The notes: generated from the sequence alone by a model not told the origin. DNA of 64,000 nt from Microbacterium caowuchunii (GCF_008727755.1 NZ_CP044231.1:1550001-1614000); one strand, 5' to 3'; counted from the stretch's first letter, positions 35,475 to 44,292 are shown. Numbers and translations: made by a program.

Positions 35475-35738
35475 ATGCTCCAAGGACTCACCGGATGGCA
35501 CTTCCTCGTCATCCTCCTGGTCATCCTGCTGCTGTTCGGCGCGGCCAAGCTCCCTGCCCTCGCCAAGAGCCTGGGCCAGTCCGCCCGTGTTTTCAAGGGC
35601 GAGATCAAGGAGATGAAGAAGGACGACGCGGCCGATGACGCCACCGCCCCCTCCACCTCCGCTGACCCGCAGCTCGGCACGACGGTCCTCGGCGATTCCT
35701 CGTCCCGGCCGAACGGGACCGACTCTCCGCAGCGCTAG
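35475..35738 (+). CDS. tatA: Sec-independent protein translocase TatA
   Basis: An 87-residue pore-forming Tat component: a short N-terminal part with the FG motif (LLFGAAKLPALAKSLG) after one hydrophobic helix at about residues 9-22, an amphipathic helix, then a polar tail. GGAAGGAA precedes the ATG, and TAGACT at 35439-35444 gives a leader of about 25-30 bases. No tatB is present, which is common in actinobacteria where it lies elsewhere. tatC follows after 6 bases. A Tat substrate is encoded at 16405-18153. Confidence 0.94.
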   Translation: MLQGLTGWHFLVILLVILLLFGAAKLPALAKSLGQSARVFKGEIKEMKKDDAADDATAPSTSADPQLGTTVLGDSSSRPNGTDSPQR

Positions 35739-35744
35739 CCGTCT

Positions 35745-36560
35745 GTGACGACCGTCGGACGCTCCCGCGTGGGTCGACGCGACCCGTCGCGCCGCGACGG
35801 ACGGATGACGCTGGGCGAACACCTGATCGAGCTGCGCAAGCGGCTGATGATCGCTGCGCTCGCGCTCGTCGTGGGCATGGTCGTCGCTTTCTTCGTGACC
35901 GACCCGATCATCCACCTGATCACCGAACCGATCCGGACGATCGCCGAACGCGACGGCGACGCCGCCAAGGTCGAGCTGATGTTCAGCACGGTCAGTTCGG
36001 CGTTCGACCTTCGTCTTCGCATGTCCTTCGCGATCGGCCTGATGTTCTCCGCGCCGATCTGGATGTGGCAGATCTGGGCCTTCGTCATGCCCGGGCTCAC
36101 GAAGAAGGAGGTCCGGTACACCTGGGGCTTCATCGCCGCGGCGGTGCCGCTGTTCTTCGCCGGCTGCTACGTCGGGCTGGTGATCATGCCCCACATCGTC
36201 GAGCTGATGGCCTCGTTCGTCCCGGACGGCGGTGCGTCGTTCTACGACGCCGCGTACTACTACGACTTCGTCTTCAAGCTGCTCATCGTGGTGGGGATCG
36301 CCTTCGTCCTGCCGGTCTTCCTGGTCGCGCTGAACCTCGCCGGAGTGATGAGCGGGCTGGCGATCCTGAAGGGGTGGCGCGTGGCCATCCTCATCTCCGT
36401 CATCTTCTCCGCCCTCGCCACGCCGGCCGCCGACGTCGCGTCGATGCTGCTGCTGGCCGGGATCATGACCGTCCTCTACTTCGCCGCCGCCGCGCTCTCC
36501 CTCCTGTTCGATCGCCGACGCCGCAAGCGCGACGCGGCTCTGCTGGACGGAACACCCTGA
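35745..36560 (+). CDS. tatC: Sec-independent protein translocase TatC
   Basis: The twin-arginine signal receptor: a six-helix membrane protein (271 residues) with MTLGEHLIELRKRLMIAAL at residues 21-39, VTDPIIHLITEPI and WQIWAFVMPGLTKKEVR, which are signature TatC stretches. The GTG at 35745 gives a 20-residue basic extension without a strong ribosome-binding site. The ATG at 35805 is the alternative start and matches the usual family start better. Its stop overlaps the helicase start by one base (TGATG). Confidence 0.93.
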   Translation: MTTVGRSRVGRRDPSRRDGRMTLGEHLIELRKRLMIAALALVVGMVVAFFVTDPIIHLITEPIRTIAERDGDAAKVELMFSTVSSAFDLRLRMSFAIGLMFSAPIWMWQIWAFVMPGLTKKEVRYTWGFIAAAVPLFFAGCYVGLVIMPHIVELMASFVPDGGASFYDAAYYYDFVFKLLIVVGIAFVLPVFLVALNLAGVMSGLAILKGWRVAILISVIFSALATPAADVASMLLLAGIMTVLYFAAAALSLLFDRRRRKRDAALLDGTP

Positions 36561-39031
36561 TGAGCACGCCCAGCCCCGCGGAGCGGTATGCGCGCGCCAC
36601 GAGTGCACAGCGCCATCCGGAGACCGCGGCGTTCGCGGCCATGCAGCGATTCACCCTGGACCCCTTCCAGATCGAGGGATGCGAGTCGTTGGAGGAGGGC
36701 CGCAGCGTCCTCGTCGCGGCGCCCACCGGAGCCGGCAAGACGATCGTCGGCGAGTTCGCCATCCACCTGGCCATGACGACCCCGCGGGACAAGGCGTTCT
36801 ACACGACGCCCATGAAAGCGCTGTCGAACCAGAAGTTCCGCGAACTCGTCGAGGTGTACGGCGCCGAGAACGTGGGCCTGCTCACGGGCGACACGAACAT
36901 CAACGGCAACGCCCGGATCGTCGTGATGACCACCGAGGTGCTCCGCAACATGCTCTACGCGTCCTCGTCGGCGCTGCGGGATCTGCGGTTCGTCGTCATG
37001 GACGAAGTGCACTACCTCGCCGACCGTTTCCGCGGTGCCGTGTGGGAAGAGGTGATCATCCACCTCCCTGCCGACGTCCGCCTCGTGTCGCTGTCGGCGA
37101 CCGTGTCCAACGCCGAGGAGTTCGGCGACTGGCTGGACACCGTGCGCGGCGACACCGACATCATCGTCTCCGAGACCCGGCCGGTGCCGCTCGAGCAGCA
37201 TGTGCTCGTGCGCGGGGATCTGCTCCCGCTCTTCGACGACCGGGCGGGGGTCGCGACCGCCCAGGTGAACCAGGAGCTCATGCGGATCCGGTCCGCGAAC
37301 GGCCGCACGTTCGAGCAGAACCGGCAGGCGATGCAGAACCGCCGTTCGGACGGGCAGCATCGCCGGCCGCACAAGGGCGGACAGCGCCCCCTGCGGCCCG
37401 CCGCGGCACGCCGGGCGGAACGTATCGACCGTCCTGAGGTCATCGACCTGCTGGCACGGGCCAATCTCCTCCCGGCCATCTTCTTCATCTTCAGCCGTGC
37501 AGGTTGCGACGGCGCCGTCCAGCAGGTGCGTCGCTCCGGTCTGCGCCTGACCACGGCGCCGGAACGCCGGGAGATCCGGGAACTCGTCGAGGAGCACACC
37601 CGGGCCCTGCCGGAGGAGGACCTCGCCGCTCTCGGGTTCTGGGAGTGGCGCGAAAACCTGGAACGCGGGGTGGCGGCGCATCACGCGGGGCTGCTGCCCG
37701 CGTTCAAGGAGATCGTGGAGGAGCTCTTCCGCCGGAAGCTCGTGAAGGTGGTGTTCGCCACCGAGACGCTCGCGCTGGGCATCAACATGCCCGCGCGGAC
37801 CGTCGTCCTGGAGAAGCTCGAGAAGTTCAATGGGGAGGCGCGTGTCGCCATCACCTCCGGCGAGTACACCCAGATCACCGGACGCGCAGGACGGCGGGGG
37901 ATCGACGTCGAGGGGCACGCGGTCGTGCAGTGGACGGAGGGGATGGACCCCCAGGCGGTCGCCGCACTCGCGTCGCGGCGGACCTATCCGCTCAACTCCA
38001 GCTTCCGCCCGACCTACAACATGGCCGTGAACCTCATCGACCAGTTCGGCCGGAGCCGTGCCCGCGAGATCCTGGAGTCCTCGTTCGCCCAGTTCCAGGC
38101 CGACCGAGCGGTCGTCGGTCTCGCCCGCCAGGTGAAGGCGGCCGAGGAGTCCCTGGCCGGGTACGCGGCGGCGATGACCTGCGACCGCGGCGACTTCGCC
38201 GAGTATGCGGAGATCCGCGGCTCCCTGAGCGACCTGGAGAAGCTGAACCGCAAGGACGCCACCGCCCCGCGGGCGGTGCGGGATGCCCGGCAGCGCGAGT
38301 TGCAGTCGCTGCGACGTCGGATGCAGCGCCACCCCGCGCACTCCTGCCCCGACCGCGAGCAGCACGCGCGGTGGGCCGAACGGCACCGCAAGCTCAAGCG
38401 TCAGGTCGACAAGATGCGCTCCCAGATCGAGGCGCGCACCGGCACCGTCGCGCGAGTGTTCGACCGCGTCGTCGAGGTGCTCACGGAGCTCGACTACGTC
38501 CGGGTGGAGGAGGACGGCACCACCGTGCTCACCGCCGCCGGCCGGACGATGCGCCGTATCTACGGGGAACGCGATCTTCTCGTGGCGGAATCCATCCGCA
38601 CCGGCATCTGGGATCGACTGGATGCGCCGTCCCTCGCGGCGCTCGTCTGCGCCCTCGTCTATGAACCGCGGCGGGACGAGGCCGGCGCCGGAGAGCGCGG
38701 CCTTCCGCGGGGAGCGTTCCGCGTCGCGCTGAGCGAGACCGAGGCGCTCTGGCAGCGGCTCGACGACCTGGAACAGGACCACCGGTTGCCCGGGTCGGAG
38801 CCCCCCGCGATCGGGCTGTCGCAGGCGATGTACTCGTGGGCGCGGGGTTCCCTGCTCGACCGCGTACTCCTCGAGGCGGACATGGCGGCGGGGGACTTCG
38901 TGCGATGGGCGAAGCAGACGATCGATCTGCTCGACCAGCTGTCGCTGGTGGCCGACGCGCCGCTCGCATCGACGGCGCGTACTGCGCTGGACGCCGTGCG
39001 TCGCGGGATCGTCGCTTACACGGCCGTCTGA
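36560..39031 (+). CDS. helY: Ski2-like DEAD/DEAH-box RNA helicase HelY
   Basis: A large (823 residues) superfamily 2 helicase of the Ski2/HelY type. Walker A is APTGAGKT at residues 54-61, motif II DEVHYLADR, motif III LSATVSN, then motifs V and VI with TLALGINMPAR and GRAGRRGIDVEGHAV. A long C-terminal region follows (DSHCT-like), beginning RQVKAAEESLAGYAAAM. In mycobacteria the gene sits next to tatAC as here. Its role is thought to be RNA turnover, but it is not settled. Confidence 0.92.
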   Translation: MSTPSPAERYARATSAQRHPETAAFAAMQRFTLDPFQIEGCESLEEGRSVLVAAPTGAGKTIVGEFAIHLAMTTPRDKAFYTTPMKALSNQKFRELVEVYGAENVGLLTGDTNINGNARIVVMTTEVLRNMLYASSSALRDLRFVVMDEVHYLADRFRGAVWEEVIIHLPADVRLVSLSATVSNAEEFGDWLDTVRGDTDIIVSETRPVPLEQHVLVRGDLLPLFDDRAGVATAQVNQELMRIRSANGRTFEQNRQAMQNRRSDGQHRRPHKGGQRPLRPAAARRAERIDRPEVIDLLARANLLPAIFFIFSRAGCDGAVQQVRRSGLRLTTAPERREIRELVEEHTRALPEEDLAALGFWEWRENLERGVAAHHAGLLPAFKEIVEELFRRKLVKVVFATETLALGINMPARTVVLEKLEKFNGEARVAITSGEYTQITGRAGRRGIDVEGHAVVQWTEGMDPQAVAALASRRTYPLNSSFRPTYNMAVNLIDQFGRSRAREILESSFAQFQADRAVVGLARQVKAAEESLAGYAAAMTCDRGDFAEYAEIRGSLSDLEKLNRKDATAPRAVRDARQRELQSLRRRMQRHPAHSCPDREQHARWAERHRKLKRQVDKMRSQIEARTGTVARVFDRVVEVLTELDYVRVEEDGTTVLTAAGRTMRRIYGERDLLVAESIRTGIWDRLDAPSLAALVCALVYEPRRDEAGAGERGLPRGAFRVALSETEALWQRLDDLEQDHRLPGSEPPAIGLSQAMYSWARGSLLDRVLLEADMAAGDFVRWAKQTIDLLDQLSLVADAPLASTARTALDAVRRGIVAYTAV

Positions 39032-39054
39032 GCGCTCTGGCAGCCCCGCGCCTT

Positions 39055-39060
39055 TAGGCT
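39055..39060 (+). promoter_or_regulatory. -10-like TAGGCT of lnt
   Basis: TAGGCT ends 6 bases before the lnt GTG with no ribosome-binding site. Confidence 0.5.
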
Positions 39061-39066
39061 GGGCAG

Positions 39067-40632
39067 GTGACCTCAGACCGCCCGCTGCTGCCGCTGTGGG
39101 CCGCCTCCCTCGCCGCGGTCGCCGCCGGCCTGCTGATGACACTGGCCTTCCCCGCGGTGGGCTGGTGGCCGATGGTGTTCCTGGCCGTCCCGCTCAGCCT
39201 CATCTCGATCATCGGCCGGCGCTGGGGCGGTGCGCTGCTGGTGGGTTTCCTCTACGGTGCGGCGTTCTTCCTCGTGAACGTGTCCTTCACCGCCCGGTAT
39301 CTCGGGCCGGTTCCGTGGCTCGCCCTCTCCCTGCTCGAGGCGGCGTTGACCGCGGTCGCCGGACTCCTGCTGATGTGGGCCTATCGCTGGACGCCGCGGG
39401 TGCTCCCGGGGCGCTGGGGCCGGCTCATCGTCCTCCCGATGCTGGTCGCGGGGCTGTGGACGTTGCGGGAACAGTGGCTGGGCTCGTGGCCGTACGGCGG
39501 GTTCCCGTGGGGCCGTATCGGGGTCACGCAGGTTTCCGGCCCCCTCGCCCCGGTCGCCTCCTGGGTGGGGATGTCCGGGCTCACGTTCCTGGTCGTCCTC
39601 TTCTGCGCCGCGGCTATCGAGTACGTCCGGCTCGGACGGGCCCGGGACCTGCGCACGGCGCTGCCCGCCGTCGGGCTTCTGCTCGTTCTCATCGTGGTGC
39701 CCGCGTTCCCGACGACGGCGGCGGGCAGCATGCGCGTCGGCTCCGTCCAGGGGAACGGACCGGCCGGCTATTTCGATCAGCGCGCAGCGGGGGACCTGCT
39801 GGACGCTCAGTTGTCGGCGACCGTCCCGCTCATCGGTGAGGACATGGACGTGCTGCTGTGGCCGGAGGGTGGGATAGATTCCGACCCGACCGCCAGGGCT
39901 GCGACCGCCGCCACCCTGGACGCGCTGTCCGAACGACTCGACGCGCCCCTGATCGTGAACGCCGCGACGACGCGGGGGGACGAGTTCTTCAACACATCGA
40001 TCCTCTGGCGCGCCGGCGAGGGCGCCGTCCAGACCTACGACAAGATCCACCCCGTGCCGTTCGGCGAGTACGTCCCCGATCGACCGGTCTTCGAGGCACT
40101 GGCGCCCGACCTGATCGGTCTGATCGGACGCGAGTACACGCCCGGGAGGACGGTTCCCGTGTTCGACGTGGACGGCGTGGCGGTGGGCCTGGCGATCTGC
40201 TTCGACGTCATCTACGACGACGTCATCTGGGCCGCTGCGGACGCCGGCGCCGAGGTGTTCATGTTCCAGACGAACAACGCCGACTTCCGTGGCACCGACG
40301 AGAACCTGCAGCAGCTCGCGTTCGCACGGATGCGGGCGGTGGAGACGGGACGTGCGGTGGTGAACATCTCCACGGTCGGCACGAGTCAGGTCATCGCACC
40401 CGACGGCTCCGTGATCGACGGGCTGGCCGCCGACGAGGCCGGGGCGATGCTCACCGACGTCCCGCTGCGTACCGGGCTGACGCCCGCCATGGTGATCGGG
40501 CCGGGCGTGCACGTCGTGCTGGGCTGGGGAAGCCTTCTCGCGCTCGGGGCCGTGGGGCTACTGGCCCGCCTGGGGGTGTCGCCGGAACGCAAAACGGCGC
40601 CGTCCCGTCAGAGGAACGGCGCCGCGCGTTGA
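39067..40632 (+). CDS. lnt: apolipoprotein N-acyltransferase Lnt
   Basis: Membrane enzyme that adds the third acyl chain to lipoproteins. The 521-residue protein has about six N-terminal membrane helices and then a nitrilase-type domain carrying the catalytic triad: Glu in LLWPEGGIDSD, Lys in YDKIHPVPFGEYVP and Cys in LAICFDVIYDD. A final hydrophobic helix precedes a basic tail. The GTG start follows TAGGCT by 6 bases. The 3' end contains a hairpin that can terminate the convergent rbpA gene. Confidence 0.93.
   Translation: MTSDRPLLPLWAASLAAVAAGLLMTLAFPAVGWWPMVFLAVPLSLISIIGRRWGGALLVGFLYGAAFFLVNVSFTARYLGPVPWLALSLLEAALTAVAGLLLMWAYRWTPRVLPGRWGRLIVLPMLVAGLWTLREQWLGSWPYGGFPWGRIGVTQVSGPLAPVASWVGMSGLTFLVVLFCAAAIEYVRLGRARDLRTALPAVGLLLVLIVVPAFPTTAAGSMRVGSVQGNGPAGYFDQRAAGDLLDAQLSATVPLIGEDMDVLLWPEGGIDSDPTARAATAATLDALSERLDAPLIVNAATTRGDEFFNTSILWRAGEGAVQTYDKIHPVPFGEYVPDRPVFEALAPDLIGLIGREYTPGRTVPVFDVDGVAVGLAICFDVIYDDVIWAAADAGAEVFMFQTNNADFRGTDENLQQLAFARMRAVETGRAVVNISTVGTSQVIAPDGSVIDGLAADEAGAMLTDVPLRTGLTPAMVIGPGVHVVLGWGSLLALGAVGLLARLGVSPERKTAPSRQRNGAAR
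40591..40624 (-). terminator. rbpA terminator inside the end of lnt
   Basis: CGGCGCCGT at 40595-40603 pairs with ACGGCGCCG at 40616-40624 (9 bp, 12-base loop). On the reverse strand it is followed by TTTT (40591-40594). It lies within the last 45 bases of lnt coding sequence. Confidence 0.7.
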
Positions 40633-40635
40633 TCG

Positions 40636-41016
40636 TCAGGCGGTCTTCTTCTTCGTGACGTCCTGACCGGCACCACGACGCTCGCGGATGAAGGCGAGCC
40701 GCTCCTCGAGGAGCTCTTCGAGCTCCGGGATGGTGCGACGCTCGAGCAGCATGTCCCAGTGGGTGCGGGCGGCCTTCTGGTCGCTGTGGTCCACCGTCAC
40801 GGTCGAGCCACCGACGCGCAGGACGGCCTCGCCGCCACAGGTGCGGCATTCCCAGGTCTGGGGGGCCTCTGCGTCGGCGGCGAACGTCAGTGTGGACTCT
40901 TTACCGCAGACGCTGCACACGTAGGTGTGCTGTGTGCGCTCATGGAAAACGACGCCCTCTTCGCTCTGTAGGCTCTGGGCGCCGAGTCGGATGCCGCGGA
41001 GACTGCGGTCTGCCAT
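40636..41016 (-). CDS. rbpA: RNA polymerase-binding protein RbpA
   Basis: An actinobacterial transcription factor (126 residues) that stabilises the open complex with the primary sigma factor. It has the N-terminal tail MADRSLRGIRLGAQSLQSEEG, a zinc site from CSVCGKES and WECRTCGG, then the basic linker and sigma-interacting helix (WDMLLERRTIPELEELLEERL; short segments quoted). AGAGGAC lies 6 bases before the ATG. The upstream region has an ECF-sigma-like promoter. Function in M. tuberculosis and Streptomyces homologues is well established. Confidence 0.96.
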   Translation of the reverse strand: MADRSLRGIRLGAQSLQSEEGVVFHERTQHTYVCSVCGKESTLTFAADAEAPQTWECRTCGGEAVLRVGGSTVTVDHSDQKAARTHWDMLLERRTIPELEELLEERLAFIRERRGAGQDVTKKKTA

Positions 41017-41051
41017 TTTGTGGTCCTCTCGTCGCGTGTATCTCTCGGTAT

Positions 41052-41077
41052 AACGCGTCGAGTTGAGAGGATCATCC
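41052..41077 (-). promoter_or_regulatory. ECF-sigma-like promoter upstream of rbpA
   Basis: Reading the reverse strand, GGATG (41077-41073) is followed after exactly 18 bases by GTT (41054-41052). This resembles the GGAAT-N18-GTT of SigR/SigH-type thiol-stress sigma factors, with one mismatch in the -35. A TTATAC-like -10 is nearby too. Confidence 0.45.
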
Positions 41078-41114
41078 GAAGGGAGCCCACCCGGTCGGAA
41101 CTCACAGATGATGC

Positions 41115-41894
41115 TCAGGCCCGAGGGTGCAATCGTTCGATAGCGAGGTCCGCCCGATCGGTGACGATCCCGTCGACACCGGCCGCGACGAGCCGGCTCA
41201 TCTCCTCGGGATCGTTCACCGTCCACACGTGGATCTCGACCCCGGCCCGATGCGCCGCGGCGACGAGCCTCGGCGTGAGGACCCGCAGCGCCCCCCGGCG
41301 CTCGGGGATCTGCAGCGCGTCGAGCCCGGCCAGGGCGCGCACGGTGAGGCGGGCTGAGCGGGTGGCGACGGCACCGAGGATACGGGCGACCGAGCCGGAG
41401 CCCGGCGAGGTGGCCGGCAGCAGGCCCGGACGTCGGGCGGCGGCCGCGGCGAGCGCGCGTCGTCGCCGGTCGTCGGAGAAGCTCGTGAGGAGCACCCGCT
41501 CCGCGTGGGCGGCGACGATCGTCCCGGCGGGGACGGCGGCGCCCGGCGCCTTGACGTCGATGTTGAAATGGAGCTGCGGGAAGGCCTCCAGTGCCTGCTC
41601 CAGGGTGATCAGCCCGCCGAACGGTCCCATGATGCGCTCGAGGTCTCCCGACGTCACCTCCGCGATGGGGCGTGGATCCCCGGTGACACGGGAGAGATCC
41701 GAGTCGTGGAACAGCACCACGACCCCGTCACGGGTCACGTGGCAGTCCGACTCGACGTAGGTCGCCCCCGCGGCGTGGGCTGCGGCCACGGCGGCGAAGG
41801 AGTTCTCGGCGATGCCGTCCGCATCGGGGGTCACCAGCCCGCGGTGTGCGAGCACGCGGGGGAGGGGCGCGTCGAGGAAGAAGGGGTGGGTCAC
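41115..41894 (-). CDS. glycerophosphodiester phosphodiesterase
   Basis: A 259-residue GDPD-family TIM-barrel enzyme hydrolysing glycerophosphodiesters to glycerol-3-phosphate and an alcohol. VLAHRGLVTPDADGIAENSFAAV (the HRG catalytic His and metal Glu), YVESDCHVTRDGVVVLFHDSDLSRVTG (metal ED pair and second His), and VHVWTVNDPEEM/TDRADLAIE near the end are all present (short segments quoted). No signal peptide, so it is cytoplasmic. The GTG at 41892-41894 follows TAGCGT (reverse strand, 41903-41908) by 8 bases. Confidence 0.9.
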   Translation of the reverse strand: MTHPFFLDAPLPRVLAHRGLVTPDADGIAENSFAAVAAAHAAGATYVESDCHVTRDGVVVLFHDSDLSRVTGDPRPIAEVTSGDLERIMGPFGGLITLEQALEAFPQLHFNIDVKAPGAAVPAGTIVAAHAERVLLTSFSDDRRRRALAAAAARRPGLLPATSPGSGSVARILGAVATRSARLTVRALAGLDALQIPERRGALRVLTPRLVAAAHRAGVEIHVWTVNDPEEMSRLVAAGVDGIVTDRADLAIERLHPRA

Positions 41895-42015
41895 GCCATC
41901 CGACGCTACCCGCCCACGCGGCCGGGTGGCACGTGATTGGTAGGGTCGGAGGGCGTCGTCGTCCCTCCCACGCCCGGCGCGCGTCGTCCGGCGCCCCTCG
42001 ACATCTGGAGTCTCC

Positions 42016-42789
42016 GTGCCCGAACACCTCACCCCGCTCGAACCCGGCTCGCTGGCCGGGAAGACCGCCCTCGTCACCGGTTCGTCCCGCGGCATCGGCG
42101 CGGACACCGTCCGCTACTTCGCGCAGGCCGGCGCGAACGTCGTCATCAACTTCCGCAACAAGGCCCCCCGCGCCGAGAAGCTCGCCGCGGAGCTGCGCGG
42201 ACTGGGTGTGCAGGCGCTCGTCGTGGGGGCGGACCTCACCGACCCGGACTCCGTCGCCGCCCTGTTCGCCGAGGTGCAGCGGGCATTCGGTTCGCTCGAC
42301 ATCCTCGTCCTGAACGCCTCCGGCGGAATGGAGAGCGGGATGGCGGAGGACTACGCGCTCATCCTCAACCGCGACGCGCAGGTGCGCGTCCTCGAGAACG
42401 CTCTCCCGCTCATGACGGAGGGCGCCCGCGTGGTGTTCGTCACGAGCCACCAGGCCCACTTCATCCGCACCACTCCGACGATGCCGGAGTACGAGCCGGT
42501 CGCGCGTTCGAAGCGAGCCGGCGAGGATGCCCTACGCGAGCTCATCCCGGAGCTCACCGAGCGCGGGATAGGCCTCACCGTGGTGTCCGGCGACATGATC
42601 GAGGGGACCATCACGGCCACGCTGCTCGAGCGTGCCAACCCCGGTGCGATCGCCTCCCGGCGGGAGGACGCCGGCAAGCTCTACAACGTGGCGGAGTTCG
42701 CTGCGGAGGTCGCACGTGCCGCCCTGGACCCGGTGCCGGCCGACAACACCCGCCTGGTCGGGGACACCGGCTCGTTCGTCGCGGAGTAG
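42016..42789 (+). CDS. SDR family oxidoreductase with atypical active site
   Basis: A 257-residue short-chain dehydrogenase-like protein. The cofactor loop TGSSRGIG is at residues 21-28, and NASGG replaces the usual NAG. After VFVTSHQAH (the Ser region) the sequence runs YEPVARSKRAGEDAL: the Tyr and Lys are seven residues apart (Y-x6-K) instead of the standard Y-x3-K, so catalysis may be altered or lost. No dehydrogenase substrate can be assigned. GTG start with GGAG 7 bases upstream. Confidence 0.8.
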   Translation: MPEHLTPLEPGSLAGKTALVTGSSRGIGADTVRYFAQAGANVVINFRNKAPRAEKLAAELRGLGVQALVVGADLTDPDSVAALFAEVQRAFGSLDILVLNASGGMESGMAEDYALILNRDAQVRVLENALPLMTEGARVVFVTSHQAHFIRTTPTMPEYEPVARSKRAGEDALRELIPELTERGIGLTVVSGDMIEGTITATLLERANPGAIASRREDAGKLYNVAEFAAEVARAALDPVPADNTRLVGDTGSFVAE

Positions 42790-42795
42790 CCCGCT

Positions 42796-42842
42796 CCATG
42801 ACGAAGCGCCCGGGCCTTCGCGGCCCGGGCGCTTCGTCATGG
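42796..42842. terminator. long perfect hairpin between SDR and DUF308 genes
   Basis: A perfect 21-bp stem (42796-42816 with 42822-42842) and a 5-base TTCGC loop, between convergent genes. It has no T-run on either side, as is common for high-GC terminators. Confidence 0.75.
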
Positions 42843-42853
42843 CAGGGGCTCGG

Positions 42854-43405
42854 TCAGTCGCCGCTGCCGAACGTGAAGGCCCGGACGACCTGGATGATCC
42901 CGATGACGACCAGCGACGCACCGACGAACACCCACAGCAACGCCACGTAGAGCGGCGAGAACAGCAGGACGATTCCGGCGAGGATGCTGATGATCGCGAA
43001 GAACACGGTCCAGCCCTTCGACCCGGCGTCGCTCAGCGTCGTCAGCGAGACGACCCCCTCGACGATCCAGGTGATGCCGAGGAAGATGCCCACGAAGAGG
43101 GCGAGGAAGACCGTGGTGTCCGTCAGATTGACGAGGGCGATGATGCCGGCGGCGATGAACAGCAGGCCCAGGACGATGAAGCCCACCCGTGCCCACCCGC
43201 CGCGGGTCTTGGAGAAGATGGCCAGTCCGGCGTACACGAGGCCGGTCGCGATCGCGTAGACGGCGATGATGGCCGTGCCCACCGCAGCGGTCTTCAACGG
43301 CCACACGAGGATGAGGACACCGACGACGAGGGCGATGACGCCGCCGACCCCCAGAGCCGTGCGGATGCCGTTGACGGCTGTTTTCTCGAAGGAGACGTCT
43401 GACAT
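42854..43405 (-). CDS. DUF308 / HdeD-like membrane protein
   Basis: A 183-residue protein that is almost entirely membrane-embedded, with six hydrophobic segments in three hairpins typical of DUF308/HdeD proteins (LVWPLKTAAVGTAIIAVYAI, WIVEGVVSL, LLWVFVGASLVVIGIIQVVRAF; short segments quoted). HdeD is linked to acid resistance in E. coli; the role here is unknown. The ATG at 43403-43405 follows a short AGAAAAGAG stretch, a weak ribosome-binding site. It lies next to dps, another stress gene. Confidence 0.85.
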   Translation of the reverse strand: MSDVSFEKTAVNGIRTALGVGGVIALVVGVLILVWPLKTAAVGTAIIAVYAIATGLVYAGLAIFSKTRGGWARVGFIVLGLLFIAAGIIALVNLTDTTVFLALFVGIFLGITWIVEGVVSLTTLSDAGSKGWTVFFAIISILAGIVLLFSPLYVALLWVFVGASLVVIGIIQVVRAFTFGSGD

Positions 43406-43496
43406 GGCGAGCGCTCTTTTCTGTGATGAGGCTGAGAGTGTGCTCACCCTAGCGCGGCGTCGGCGCGGGAGGTGGTACATCCGCGCGTGCGCCACA

Positions 43497-43534
43497 CGGC
43501 GAAGCGCCGCCCCCATCGGGACGGCGCTTCGCCG
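43497..43534 (-). terminator. dps terminator
   Basis: CGGCGAAGCGCCG at 43497-43509 pairs perfectly (13 bp) with 43522-43534 around a 12-base loop, directly downstream of the dps stop. Confidence 0.8.
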
Positions 43535-43546
43535 GGAACGGTTCGT

Positions 43547-44134
43547 CTACTTCTTGTTCTTGCGCGGGACGCGGTTCTCCGCGCTCACCATCCAGGAGAG
43601 CTGTTCCAGACGCTCCAGGACCGCGTGCAGGATGTCGGCGCTCGTAGGGTCCGCCTCGTCGACCTCGTCGTGCACCTCGCGGCAGGTGCCGGTCACCGCA
43701 TCCAGCCGCTCGGTCATCAGGTCGATGACCTCGGTCGTCGCGATCTCACCCTGGGGGAACTCCGGCAGCGTCGTGGTCTGCGCGACGACGTCGCTGCGTC
43801 CGTCCGGAAGGGCATGCAGCGAACGCATGCGCTCGGCGACCGTGTCCGCGAACGTGCGGGCCGCCTCGATGATCTCGTCGAGCTGCAGGTGCGTGTCGCG
43901 GAAGTTCGTCCCCACAACGTTCCAGTGCGCCTGCTTGCCCTGCAGTGACAGTTCGATGAGGTCCACCAGGACCCGCTGCAGATTGTCGCTGAGTTCCTCC
44001 GTGGCGCGGAACCCGCGCTCCGCGTTCTGCTCCTTCGTGAGCTCGGCGCCGGAGCCCCCGCGTGCCGGGCGTCGGCGGTTCGTCGGGGCGTCGCCGGATG
44101 CCTTACCGGCGGTGGATGCGGTCTTCGTGGCCAT
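43547..44134 (-). CDS. dps: Dps family ferritin-like DNA-binding protein
   Basis: A 195-residue stress protein that stores iron and protects DNA. The Dps ferroxidase residues are present: His in GKQAHWNVVG, Asp in LQLDEIIEAARTFAD and Glu nearby, with the helix bundle continuing to MVSAENRVP. The Lys/Arg-rich N-terminal tail of about 35 residues fits DNA binding. GAAGGAG precedes the ATG. It has its own terminator and is divergent from the GH15 operon. Confidence 0.94.
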   Translation of the reverse strand: MATKTASTAGKASGDAPTNRRRPARGGSGAELTKEQNAERGFRATEELSDNLQRVLVDLIELSLQGKQAHWNVVGTNFRDTHLQLDEIIEAARTFADTVAERMRSLHALPDGRSDVVAQTTTLPEFPQGEIATTEVIDLMTERLDAVTGTCREVHDEVDEADPTSADILHAVLERLEQLSWMVSAENRVPRKNKK

Positions 44135-44292
44135 CGGGGTACTCCTTCGTTCGGGACGGGATCCACGCTAGGACGACGGCCCCGACGGCGACCTCGCCCT
44201 TGCTAGGCGGCGGGGGAGGTGATAGTCGCCGCAGTCCGTTACACGCGGCGGTCGTTCTGCACAAGGGTCGCGGCACCGGTCGCCAGGATCCT

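Noticed and set aside
36476..39142. Reverse-strand open frame opposite helY
   Set aside because: Composition-driven shadow of a conserved helicase; no motif.
39073..40512. Reverse frame opposite lnt
   Set aside because: Glu/His/Arg-rich shadow with no domain; lnt is clear on the forward strand.
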